Assembly: GCA_024516035.1 (NCBI GenBank)
Contig: CM044959.1
Location: forward strand, 32,148,559 to 32,212,558
DNA length: 64,000 nucleotides
Direction: 5' to 3'
DNA from: Bactericera cockerelli
Lineage: Eukaryota > Arthropoda > Insecta > Hemiptera > Triozidae
Position numbers and translations under genes: made by a program. This document shows positions 12,070 to 21,545 of the stretch, one piece after another. How positions within the stretch are numbered: position 1 is the first letter of the stretch; every line of letters starts with the position of its first letter. The notes under the pieces are model-generated. The model saw nothing but the letters and a program-made list of their open reading frames with translations, ran no database searches and was not told the DNA's origin.

Positions 12070-12214
12070 GGGTCAAACCATAAAACAGGATTAATGTTGA
12101 GATGAGCCTGACCCTCCCACAATTTGTAGTTTTGGCCAGTCACAGCACTCAATTTCCAGACTTAAGGCACAGTCAGGCTTATCCTAGATGTAATCTTGTT
12201 TTATGGTATGGCCC
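12070..12214. mobile_element. PIF/Harbinger-like MITE, copy 2 of a tandem pair
   Basis: 145 bp, same family and orientation as the preceding copy, sharing a single TTA with it (12067-12069) and followed by another TTA (12215-12217). The ends are GGGTCAAACCATAAAACAGG and, inverted, GGGCCATACCATAAAACAAG, so this copy has slightly more terminal mismatch. Internally it retains GCCTGACCCTCC and the complementary CAGGCTTATCC. Confidence 0.75.
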
Positions 12215-12339
12215 TTAGTTGTTTGCTATGTTGGTAGTTGGTACCTATGTACCTACCTATCATAATAAAATTATGATCGTTAATTCTTTCTCCTAAAGGT
12301 AGGTATAAGCTCTCATAATAATGACTCTTACTAACTAAC

Positions 12340-13282
12340 TTATTTGCAAATTGAGCTGTAAAATTCTTTATGAATAGTGGGAATTTGACCACCTTCAATC
12401 AGACTAAGTAGATCTTTTTTCTTTCTGTCAGACAGCTCTAATCTTGAAGTGTAAAGTTGTTTCAGCTCTAGTTTAGCAAAGTCTACATTTGATCCCTTCT
12501 CCTTTTTCCTTGTCTTAACTCCTGAATTGATATCAATAATTTCATATTTTTCTTTTGGGTCGTAGGATGATTTAATTTGAATTGAGTTTGGCATTGCTTT
12601 TTCAACTTTGAGAATTTTAATATTCGCAAATTTGCTATCACCTCCAAAAGTCAATTTTTGGATCATCTCGTTGGTTAACTTTTTGAGGTCTAGGAAGTCT
12701 TCATGTCCCAACTCATTAACCTTATAAGGTGTACCCGTCTTTTTGGCCACTTTGATGATTGATGAATATTGGGAAGGTACATAAATAGGTCCAGATTTCA
12801 ACGCTTTTTTTACACATTTCTCTATAGTTGAATGAGCGCTGTCCCCCTCGTTTTGTGTATGTCCTTTGATTAGAAATTTGTGGGTGATGCTATTTATGTT
12901 TGTGAATTTATTAACAACAAAAAGATACAGAGCCATAATGTATTTGTTTTTTTGCTGCCCCGAGCAATTATCAGAGTAGAAGACCACATCAATCTCTTTC
13001 TCGCAAGATCTTTGTTTCTTTTCTAAAAACTTAAACAGACAGCTGCCTATTTCATTTGCTCCTCTACACCCTTGAGTTTCATCCCACAGATAACAGAAGA
13101 CATCGTTTTTTCCTTGTCCTATTTCACATATTGTTAAATTAAAGGAATTTAATCGCGATTTGTAAAAAAAAAACGGAACAATCCCCTCTTGGTACAGTCA
13201 GGACGGCTTGTAAATCAAAACAAGCAACCACATGGTTAGGGTTTGAACTATCTTTGTCTCTTTGTTTTTCCTCTCGGCTCAT
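12340..13282 (-). pseudogene. Transposase catalytic region, frameshifted continuation
   Basis: This continues the upstream transposase frame in two pieces. The first begins at an ATG (13282-13280) overlapping the stop of the upstream frame as ATGA and encodes VVACFDLQAVLTVPRGDC. It goes out of frame at a run of ten A on the plus strand (13164-13173). The next frame continues with FYKSRLNSFNLTIC, then LWDETQGCRGANEIGSC, VFYSDNCSGQQKNKY and GHTQNEGDSAHSTIE, and runs to a stop at 12340. The D of FDLQ, the D of YSDN (12970-12972) and the E of QNEGD, 40 residues further on, fit an RNase H-like DDE triad. That assignment is inferred from pattern. The C-terminal 150 residues are lysine-rich. One base fewer in the A run would restore continuity, so recent decay or a sequencing indel are both possible. 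Confidence 0.75.
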
Positions 13283-16071
13283 TTTCTTTCCTCTTGATGT
13301 TTATTGTATTTTTCAACCAAAACGGCTTTTTCTTCCTCAGTTTCTGCATTATCATAGCTTACACACAAATCACATTGGTCTTTCTTGGGGACAAAAAACG
13401 ATATGTTGTACTCTCTGAATATGTCATAGTAGATATTGTATTTTACAAAGTCCTCTCCTAGTTCTTTCTGCTTTTCAACATATAGTCTGTAGAGCTGAAT
13501 TACACTTAGTCCTCCGTCAATGTACTGTCTGGTGGTTTGCGCTCGCAAGTAATGTGAATCAATGCGAGGGATACTGTCAATATGGTTTCTAACAGATTGC
13601 TTTAAGTTTTCAGCCACAGAGAAGTGTTTGGTATGTTTTCCTCGTTGATCATCTATAAGTATTCCATTTTTACATTTTTTTAACGCAGTAGAAATTACTT
13701 TACAGTTTATTCCCAAGGTACTCTCAAAAAAGAACTTGCAAACTCGAACTTTTTCTTGGTTTACATTGAAGTAGTATGCATTATTCATTGTCCTTATAGT
13801 TTCTTTTTGAATTTTGGACCTGGAATATCTGTACAGGGGTAAAACTTTTTCTACGTGGGAGGAAATGTATACTCTTTGTTTATTCAAATTCCCCAATTGC
13901 CAGAACTCATCAAAAATGGCCAATCTTTGAGTATGAGATATCATATTGGAGCAGTTAAACTTACAAATATCGCAGGGCTCACCCATCTCTCTCTCAATGC
14001 GTATTTTCTTAGTAACACTCACGTACGACTTACCCAAATTTCTGTTGTGCTTCCTTTTTGATGAAATCCATGTTTCTTTTTTCATTCGCCTTCTTTTCGG
14101 AGTAGAACCATCTTCGTCTTCACTTGAATCAATATGTTTCTTAGAATGGTCATCGCAGGTGTTTGAGTCAAGGTGGTTTATGCACAACAGAGCAGTGCAT
14201 TGAAAACAACTGGACACAACGCCATTTTTACAGTCTTTATATTCGCAATGTTGTTCATATGTGACTTTTGAATCCTGTTCTACGTATTTATTTTTCTTGA
14301 ATTTATGTTTTTTCTTTTTTGGTTGGTTTTCATCAGCACTTCTAGGAGACTTGAAATGATCAGCACAAGTATTTGAATCCAGATGGTCTGTGCATACAAA
14401 AGAACCGCATTTGAAACAAGTGGAGACGACAGCGTTTTCACAACTCGTATGATCACAGTGCTGATTTTGTTCTATTCCTTTCACCTGTTTGGTTATTTTC
14501 TTTATGTTTACTTCCTTACATTTAATTATCTTGGTTGATTTTTTTACAACTGACTTCTTCGTACATTTTTTTACATTAGTAGTATTTTGATTTTTAAGGA
14601 TTCGATGATTTATTTTACAACTTTCTTCATCGATGTCTTCCATAAAGTGAGAGTGGCACAAGAAACATGAACATTTCCCTATTACACAAGCAGCGAAAAC
14701 TTCATTTGTACAGTCCTTATATTCACAATGTGCGTTATTTTCATTCCTTATTTCTTTGAACGGCTGACTTTGAATAGGAAAAATCCTTTTGTTTTCTCCT
14801 TCAATACAAAAATCTGGATCCTTATCAACATCATCTATGTCAAAATCTGACGAAAGGGATTCATTCAGATTTTCTGTCATTTTGTTCATAATATTATTAT
14901 CTGTTGTTCCTCTTATATGAGTTTGAATAGTTATCTGTTGAATAGAATGTATTGCATGTGTGGTTTCTTCATTTATTTCTTTTATTTGGTCCATCTCTGT
15001 TGTTTCTCTTTCGTTGGTTTGAACTGTCAACATCTGTTGGATAGCATGTGTTGAGTGTGGGTCTTCTTCAATTATTTCTTCGATTTCGTTCATCTCTGTT
15101 GTTGTTCTTGCATTGGTTTGAGTTGTCAGCATCTGTTGGATAGCATGTGTTGAGTGTGTATCTTCTTCTAATGTTTCTTTGATTTGATTCATCTCTATTG
15201 ATGGTCTTGCATTGGTTTGAATTGTCATGATCTGTTGCATAGCATGTGTTGAGTGTGGGTCTTCTTCATTTATTTCTTCGATTTCGTTCATCTCTGTTGT
15301 TGCTCTTGCATTGGTTTGAACTGTCAGCATCTGTTGGATAGCATGTGTTGAGTGTGTATCTTCTTCTATTTCTTTGATTTGATTCATCTCTGTTGATGGT
15401 CTTGCATTGGTTTGAACTGTCATGATCTGTTGCATAGCATATTTTGAGTGTGGGTCTTCTTCATTTATTTCTTTGATTTGGTTCATCTCTGTTGATGGTC
15501 TTGCATTGGTTTGGATTTTCATGATCTGTTGCACAGCATGTGTTAAGTGTAGGTCTTCTTCATTTATTACTTTGATTTGGTTCATCTCTGTTGATGGTCT
15601 TGCATTGGTTTGAATGGTCATCATCTTTTGAATAACGTGTTTTGAGTGTGGGTCTTCTTCAATTATTTCTTTGATTTGGTTCATCTCTGTTGATGGTCTT
15701 GCAATGGTTTGAATTGTCATCATCTTATGAATACCATGTTTTGAGTGTGGGTCTTCTTCATTTTTTCTTTTGATTTGTATCATCTCTGTTGCGGCTTTTG
15801 TATGGGTTTGAATAGACATCTTTTGAATACCTTGTGCTGATTGCTTTGGGTCAAAAACTTTAGTTTCATCTTGCCTTTTTTCCCAAATTTGGTCAGAATT
15901 CGAAAGTTCCAAAATTGTGCTCAGTTTTTTACTAATTTTTGGAACTTCTTTTCCGCAATGTCTTTTCAGTGTAGGGACTGTATCTTGTTTTCTTTTCAAA
16001 TTTTCTTTCAAGAGCGCGCGAAATTTTCTACGAGAGGACATGATTACTTTCCTGAAACAAGATATCGACAA
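13279..16071 (-). CDS. Large transposase-like protein, N-terminal part with repeats and Cys/His modules
   Basis: 930 codons open on the minus strand. Met11 (MSSRRKFRALLKEN) is an equally good start. Residues 1-84 are basic. Residues 85-380 hold nine 33-residue repeats (consensus like QTNARPSTEMNQIKEINEED then HSTHAIQQM). An acidic linker (DFDIDDVDKDPDF) follows. Three Cys/His modules lie near residues 449-489, 539-572 and 609-642, with the spacing C-x4-C-x7-C-x2-C-x4-C-x2-H-x6-C-x2-H in the second. They suggest zinc binding of B-box or RING-like topology. After a basic stretch, residues 697-930 carry CDIC, FDEFWQLGNLNKQR, GINCKVISTALKK, DDQRGKHTKH and FFVPKKDQCDLC. These resemble the conserved N-terminal half of a transposase-like family common in insects. 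The stop at 13279 overlaps a start in the next frame, where the catalytic part continues. DNA binding and integration roles are inferred. Confidence 0.75.
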   Translation of the reverse strand: MSISCFRKVIMSSRRKFRALLKENLKRKQDTVPTLKRHCGKEVPKISKKLSTILELSNSDQIWEKRQDETKVFDPKQSAQGIQKMSIQTHTKAATEMIQIKRKNEEDPHSKHGIHKMMTIQTIARPSTEMNQIKEIIEEDPHSKHVIQKMMTIQTNARPSTEMNQIKVINEEDLHLTHAVQQIMKIQTNARPSTEMNQIKEINEEDPHSKYAMQQIMTVQTNARPSTEMNQIKEIEEDTHSTHAIQQMLTVQTNARATTEMNEIEEINEEDPHSTHAMQQIMTIQTNARPSIEMNQIKETLEEDTHSTHAIQQMLTTQTNARTTTEMNEIEEIIEEDPHSTHAIQQMLTVQTNERETTEMDQIKEINEETTHAIHSIQQITIQTHIRGTTDNNIMNKMTENLNESLSSDFDIDDVDKDPDFCIEGENKRIFPIQSQPFKEIRNENNAHCEYKDCTNEVFAACVIGKCSCFLCHSHFMEDIDEESCKINHRILKNQNTTNVKKCTKKSVVKKSTKIIKCKEVNIKKITKQVKGIEQNQHCDHTSCENAVVSTCFKCGSFVCTDHLDSNTCADHFKSPRSADENQPKKKKHKFKKNKYVEQDSKVTYEQHCEYKDCKNGVVSSCFQCTALLCINHLDSNTCDDHSKKHIDSSEDEDGSTPKRRRMKKETWISSKRKHNRNLGKSYVSVTKKIRIEREMGEPCDICKFNCSNMISHTQRLAIFDEFWQLGNLNKQRVYISSHVEKVLPLYRYSRSKIQKETIRTMNNAYYFNVNQEKVRVCKFFFESTLGINCKVISTALKKCKNGILIDDQRGKHTKHFSVAENLKQSVRNHIDSIPRIDSHYLRAQTTRQYIDGGLSVIQLYRLYVEKQKELGEDFVKYNIYYDIFREYNISFFVPKKDQCDLCVSYDNAETEEEKAVLVEKYNKHQEERK
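14930..15819 (-). repeat. 99-bp coding tandem repeat, about nine units
   Basis: Nine near-complete 33-codon units plus a degenerate tenth, all in frame with the transposase gene. The units differ by scattered substitutions and alternate between two types (NQIKEI and NEIEEI), suggesting expansion in pairs. Unit 5 is one codon short. The repeat is rich in Thr, Glu, Gln and His and is probably unstructured or a helical spacer. Confidence 0.9.
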
Positions 16072-16135
16072 ACAAAAGAACGGTGTTACAATACACGACT
16101 TTCTAACATTGATTTACTAGGTGGAGCAAAATACT

Positions 16136-16207
16136 AGCCTCCGTGTTGTAACGGTTGTGACCTTTGCTTGTAATTCAGGAATCCCAAGTTCGATTCCCGT
16201 CGGAGCA
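16136..16207 (+). mobile_element. tRNA-like head of a SINE
   Basis: The sequence begins GCCTCCGTGTTGTAACGG (A-box region), carries AGTTCGATTCC (B box) near 16190 and closes with CGGAGCA, able to pair with the 5' CTCCG as a short acceptor stem. It has no intact cloverleaf. A unique-looking body continues to roughly 16450 (TTAATGATGGTAGCAGGTAC, then GGATAAAACCCCC). This is typical of a tRNA-derived SINE and distinct from the one at 7893-8197. The 3' end and target duplication were not found. It lies upstream of the transposase start. Confidence 0.6.
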
Positions 16208-16704
16208 GAATTTTCTAATAGAAAATCCTGTTCAGTCCTAATGTGAGGCTGTTATTTCCTGCCGTACGTACGCTAGGTAAGGTTAATGATGGTAGCAGGT
16301 ACGATTTCCATCGAACGGAGGATAAAACCCCCGTATTGATTAAGACGTTAGGAAAAAATAGATAGCGTTAGGAAAAACATCCAGCCGTAAAACCTGAAAC
16401 ATGAGGTTTAACAATACCGATCCCAAGTAAGTTTAGGACAAGGCAAAGTGAAAGAAGAAGCAGAAGAGTTGGATCAAAAGGCTTGAACCCCTCAGTATCT
16501 TAGCACAGTAAACCAGAGTTTGCAGATGGCCCCTATGTTGAAGCCAGGGGGGAAAAGATTTATTACACCGGTTGATCATGCGAAAAATTCAAACTTAGTA
16601 AGCATTTGGATTTTTTTTTGTCACCAAATTTACTCTTGTTTTTTTTTTTTAAATAATAAATTTGTTTTTTTTTTTAATGAAAGAGAGTCAAACTAGCTCT
16701 GCAT

Positions 16705-16765
16705 TTTTACTTTCCTTATCCTATAAAAAGGAAAGTATTGGATTCACCCAAAAAAATATTTCGTT
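16705..16765 (-). repeat. Fragment of the CA-repeat family 3' hairpin
   Basis: TTTTTACTTTCCTTATCCTA followed by AAGGAAAGTATTGGATTC matches, in reverse complement, the terminal hairpin of the repeat copies ending at 11733 and 62240. Confidence 0.5.
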
Positions 16766-17230
16766 GCACGGTAGGTATAGTATATTTTATTAACTACATG
16801 GTGTATAACATTGTGTCTTGCAAAAATAGTAGCAAATACAGAATTTTGATTTTCATCATTGTCAAAGAAAGTATTATCTACAAATTATACCCAATTTAAA
16901 CATTTTGAAATAAAATTATGAATATTTCGTTGAACAATAAAGTATTAAGTACATAGTGTTTCCAATGATATTTGGCGAAAACAGTAGCAAAAACAGAACT
17001 TTGAATTCCAACGTTGTCAATGAAGGTATTATCTACAAATTCTAACTAATTTAAATATTAGGAAATTAATTAATGAATATTTCGTCGGAAAATAAAGTAT
17101 TAAGTACATAGTGTTTTAAATAATGTTTGGCAAAAATAGTGAGGGATAAATAATTTAGAATATTATCATCGTCAAAGAAGGTATTATCTACAAGTTATGC
17201 CTAATTTACATTTTTGGAAATTAATATTGT
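16750..17230 (+). repeat. 155-bp degenerate tandem repeat, three units
   Basis: The phrase GTCAAAGAAGGTATTATCTA, with single-base variants, begins at 16861, 17016 and 17171, an exact 155-bp period. The surrounding parts (AATAAAGTATTAAGTACATA, then TTTGGCAAAAATAGT) also recur. The repeat sits just inside the right end of the 8.1-kb transposon. It contains GGTATTATC, the inner motif of the terminal repeat, so it may act as a subterminal array. Confidence 0.75.
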
Positions 17231-17645
17231 GAACATTTCTCTGGGCTATGTAGAATTAAGTACAACCCTGATATATTTTTACCATGGTAAATTGGCCAAT
17301 TTCACTAAATCATATTTCAATAAAGTGACAAATCGAAATTGCATGCAAATAATATGAAAACGTCATTTTGAGAATGTACAAAAAAAATTAGGAAAATAAG
17401 GTATTTTATCAAAACTTACGTAGTTGATACTATCTTGGTAAACTGAACGGACCTCTCACCATGACGTCTTGGTAATTACTAACCTTAATACCTTCTTGAT
17501 CTAATTTCCCCTCCACTTTCCAAAATCATCGGAACTAATGCAGCGCTGTTTCTCGGCAACGGGAAGAGGTAGAAGCATGATTCCCCTACCTATCGAAAGA
17601 GCTCAATGTACTCTGTAAAGTTAAGCAATAAAAAAAAAATGGACA

Positions 17646-17680
17646 ATTTTGCGATAATACCATATAGTTCTAAGGGTGCG
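17646..17680 (-). repeat. Right terminal inverted repeat of the 8.1-kb transposon
   Basis: Reverse complement begins CGCACCCTTAGAACTATATG. It differs from the left end at one base. Confidence 0.85.
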
Positions 17681-17684
17681 ATGT
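17681..17684. repeat. Target-site duplication ATGT, right
   Basis: ATGT follows the right terminal repeat, matching the left flank at 9552-9555. Confidence 0.75.
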
Positions 17685-18444
17685 GTCCATTGCCCTTTAT
17701 AACCCCGGAGTTTTTCAAACGCTTGGTGGTGGAATCTTAGGTCATTCTATAATTCTATTTTATAAATAAAGTATCGCTTGCTGTATGCCATGAGAACTAG
17801 TGAGACTAGTATACTGCCTATGAACTGTCAAGCGCCCTCTTCCTCCTTCTAATAATAAAAGACTTGTATGAAGTCATAATAAAATTAAATTAACCACTTG
17901 TTAATAAAGTCTCGCATGTCAAAAGCTCAAAACACCCAAGACGATTGAGCAATTGAGAAAAGAAGTTCTTATGCACAAAATCGAATCACAGAAAACATTA
18001 TACTCCTGTTGTGATTTATTATAAACGCAGACTCGAGACGTAAGGAATTTATGGCACAGTAAAAAAATTAATTTTGTGTTTCAAAAACATTCTTTAATTA
18101 AGTGAAATTTTTTCGCCGTGATCATCAGAAACTTGATATGGGCAGCGCAGAACCACTCTGGGCGATTAGTTAAATGCTACCTGCACGCATCAGAAACCCA
18201 ATGGCCAAGTGCTACCAGCCAGTGCTGGTGGCACGTCTTATCCAAACACTTGAACATCTAGCAGACACTTTGGTTATCTCAGCAAACAGCATCGAAGCTC
18301 AGAATCTCTGAGTACTCGTAGCCGGTCCATAGTCATGTCCGTTATATTAAGAGGGTTATCTCTCTAGGACCTTATAAGAAGATCTTCTTCTCACTAGTCT
18401 TCTTACGGAGCTTATAATAGAGTGAGGAAGATCATGTATTGTGA
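17685..18444. other. Spacer, no gene seen
   Basis: AT-rich with stop-rich frames. Nothing recognisable apart from the insertion junction of the transposon at its left edge. Confidence 0.45.
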
Positions 18445-19510
18445 TTATGACAGCTTTTCACACAAGAATGTTATGAAGTTGTTATTAAATTTCATTAAGT
18501 AAAAATATGATGATAGAGAAAAGAAATTTTTTGACCTCTGAAATAAAAACTTCTTAGTCCACTCAAAGTCAGGTAAAAATGTTTTTCGTATAGAAAAAAC
18601 TCCTTCCACTTCAAAGTTGGGTCCACTGTCCAGCAGTGTTCTAGTGTAAGGGATTAATTTAGTTCTCCTCTCAGTCCTGGCAGTGTTGATTGTGTAAACA
18701 AGGCTGTATATCATTCCATTATTGGAACCGCGATGTCGATGCTGTAATAAAGTTGAGCTTGTTTGATTTATAGAATAGGCCTCTACCATTGGCTTCGGCA
18801 GGTCTAATTATCATCGAGCCTAAATCCGGGGCGTACCTTGGCTTCCATTGGGTGTACATTGGAAAGTTCCCTCTGTTGTGAACTGAATTAATTAATGCAA
18901 TCTGCTTTCGCTTTCAGGTAATCATCGATATTAAATAATTCTTACGGCTTTTAATTAGAACAGGAGCGTAATCACCTCCAATCCAACGAGCTCGATACTT
19001 CTGCTGGTACCAAGATGATTTAGTTATTCTGCTACTCCATTCACTGAGTAGTTTCTCTTCCAATAGCTTCTTTTCCATACTTAATGAATTCAATTCGGAC
19101 TGATTATTACAGTGGTCATTTGGGCTTGAGTCCCTCGAACTAATTGGTACATATTACGGGCACTCCCAAAACATTGTGGCAGAATTACATCATCTCCTAA
19201 TAAGGATTTTGTAGAGGTCACGTCGTGCCAAAAGTTGTAAAATACAATCGTATTGATGGTCCTACTTTCAAAAATGAGAGTTACTATCACACAAGCCAAG
19301 ATGGATATTAACAAGAGCTACATTAAACCGATTATAATCAGCAAATATCTGAACGAAAGACGATTAGAAAAGTCTGGCAGTCTCGTGTTTTCAGCAGAAG
19401 CCATAAATTCTACGCTTGTCAATACCTTACCAATGACATTAATAACCCGAGACCTAGCGCTAAGTACCCAAATCCCATAGAGTTCCATAGCCTGGGTCAG
19501 CAACCAATGT
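18445..19510 (-). pseudogene. Unrecognised broken coding-like region
   Basis: The minus strand holds several adjoining coding-like pieces. The best is a frame from about 19150 down to 18719 with only one internal stop (TGA at 18914-18916). It encodes MEKKLLEEKLLSEWSSRIT, SSWYQQKYRARWIGGDY and, after the stop, NRGNFPMYTQWKPRYAPDLG. About 150 codons with a single stop is unusual for this AT-rich DNA. Upstream frames contain EFMASAENTRLPDF and a hydrophobic stretch (LISILACVIVTLIF). A downstream frame (18445-18789) contains LLDSGPNFEVEGVFSIRKTF. The frames differ, which fits a decayed gene or exons with short introns. I do not recognise the family and assign no function. Confidence 0.35.
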
Positions 19511-21545
19511 CACATAGGTCAGTCCTGAATGCGACGAACAAGTTGGAACTTTTAATGGAAAGTTATAATGATGTTGGCAGGCAGTAATAGAAAGCCTAAG
19601 TGCGCGGGCGTAGGGAATCAATTATTAGCTTCTAATCACTGGATGAGTTACTTACTCACTCCTCTTTACTAAATTATTCTGCTAGGTTTGTATGGTAGTT
19701 AGTAAATTCTTGTCAACCTACGACTTGAAAACAAAACCTTTGGCTTGTGAAATGTTCAACTCCTAAGCAAGTACCTTATTCCATTATCTTGGCTAAGTTA
19801 TAGTTAAGATAATGATAGTTGGCATACACAACCCTGGCCTTGTCTCTCTGTCATAAAATTGCAGAGGCACAACACCAAGTTAATGAGCCTTGCAGTGGTA
19901 TATTAGTTGGTTCTAGGGAAAACTAATCACAACAGCCCGTGCAGTGATAGAATTACAATTTGCTGGAAGATGACCAAATGGTGTCAGTGCTAGAGGCATC
20001 TCCACCAACTAGTCAGGAAATATTCATTCAGTATACATATTTGCATTAATCGAATTAGGTCTTGTTCTGTATCCTACGTAGACCAAAGGAAACGTGCTCT
20101 TCACGGGGTTGCTAGAGCTGATTTCCTATCTGAACCCAACGAGGAGTCTCTAGGCGTGCTACGGAGACGTCCAAAAATTAAGCTAATCTAGCTAGCTTGT
20201 TGACTCTTGTCCTTCACATCAATGAAGCTTACAAAGTTTTGAACAATAAAACTTTTCCTTTTGGTTTCAGATCAATGAAACGAAAGAGTAAAAGTCCACT
20301 GTAATCGGTTTCACTTCTATTTCCTCTTTTATGACAGAAATGTCACATAAAGTTCCATCAAAAATTCTAAAGTGAGTCATCTGACAAGTTTTGTGTTTAC
20401 TTTGGTCCTCTAAGTAAATGGGATGAAAGTGCTGTCATGTATCCATGTTGTGTCCACATAACTAATCTGACAATATTACCTAAAATAGTCATTTATCATC
20501 CGACCTGTCAGGTTTACATGTAAGCATAATAATTAGAACCAGCGCAACGCGGGGCCGGTAATTAAAATATTAAAAGCACTATGTAAACTTGTGTCGCTTA
20601 GACTTGTTCCTCCGTTTACATAACTTGCTTATGTCTTAACATGGTTGTTTGTAATAACTTCATTATGTTCATCCTTGGGATTCTCCATCATCCGGTAGCT
20701 GTGCTTACAACTGCACTCGTGGACGAGAGCTTTAAAACATCTCAAAAAGAAAGATCTCTTATTTTTCCGGTTTTGTTATTTTATTTTATCTAGTTTTGTT
20801 AATTTTTGATGCTTTTTATCATAGAACTCAACATAATGAACAACAATTCTATAGCTCTTTATCACTGGCACAATATCTTCTTGTAATGTGTCCAATCGGA
20901 AATGTCATCTGCTTTCTTTTACCATGTGATTCCTACAGTCTTCTTAGTTTTGGTGTTTCAATGTTTCTTCGTCGATGATGTCATAATGTTCTATTTTGAA
21001 TAATTACGTGATATTAAAATGATTCATTCGTAAAAATAATATACATAAATATATCTATCTAGTATAAGTCCACTTCCTGATTTTTTGAGGACCACGTTTA
21101 ATAATACGAGTATTTGCAGTTACGTTCACAAAATTCTCTCAATTTACTTAAGTAGTTTCTAACTTCTAACAAGAAATGGTTTGAAACCGTACCAAATAGG
21201 ACATAGGAAGTAATAATGAATAAAATCTTTTCAATATTGAATGAATAGTCTCTATTAGATTTTACATTATGAATTCACTTGTGGAAAGCACTCACAGGTT
21301 GAATATGAAGTGGGCAACCTTACCATACAACTGGCTCACTAGCTCAGACTGAAAGTGGAAAATTTATATCGCTTGTTGTAATCGATGCAATAAAAGTGTA
21401 TCAAGTAGGTTCCAATTGAATTTAATCCTCATAAATTTTGTATACAATATATTTAACCACACGTAAGAATGGACGTAGAGTTATTCTAAAAGAGAGAATA
21501 ACTAGGAAAGGATTTGGCCTTAATAGAATTGCTCGAGACATAATC
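19511..21545. other. Spacer, no gene seen
   Basis: Mostly AT-rich with short chance frames. A GC-richer patch at 20520-20700 is listed separately. Confidence 0.4.
20520..20700. promoter_or_regulatory. Candidate noncoding regulatory patch
   Basis: A compact GC-richer patch (AACGCGGGGCCGG) runs directly into a homeodomain-type core (GGTAATTAAAATATTAAAAG). Two GTTTACATA or forkhead-like GTAAAC motifs lie nearby. No open frame runs through it. The role is purely inferred from motif content. Confidence 0.15.

Larger units (their letters stand above)
9556..17680. mobile_element. 8.1-kb DNA transposon with TIRs and a large transposase gene
   Basis: The two ends are inverted copies of a 35-bp sequence starting CGCACCCTTAGAAC (9556-9590 and 17646-17680), identical at 34 of 35 positions and bounded by ATGT on each side. 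Inside, on the minus strand, lies a transposase-like gene (12340-16071) with an RNase H-like catalytic region. Subterminal copies of GGTATTATCGCAAAA occur near the left end and a 155-bp tandem repeat near the right end. The element has been invaded by a CA-microsatellite repeat (11139-11733), a tandem MITE pair (11925-12214) and a SINE head (16136-16207). A 4-bp target duplication is known for Sola-type superfamilies, among others. I cannot assign the superfamily from memory. Confidence 0.85.

Noticed and set aside
13855..16137. Plus-strand frames opposite the 930-codon frame
   Set aside because: Antisense shadows. The minus-strand reading has repeats, Cys/His modules and family motifs.
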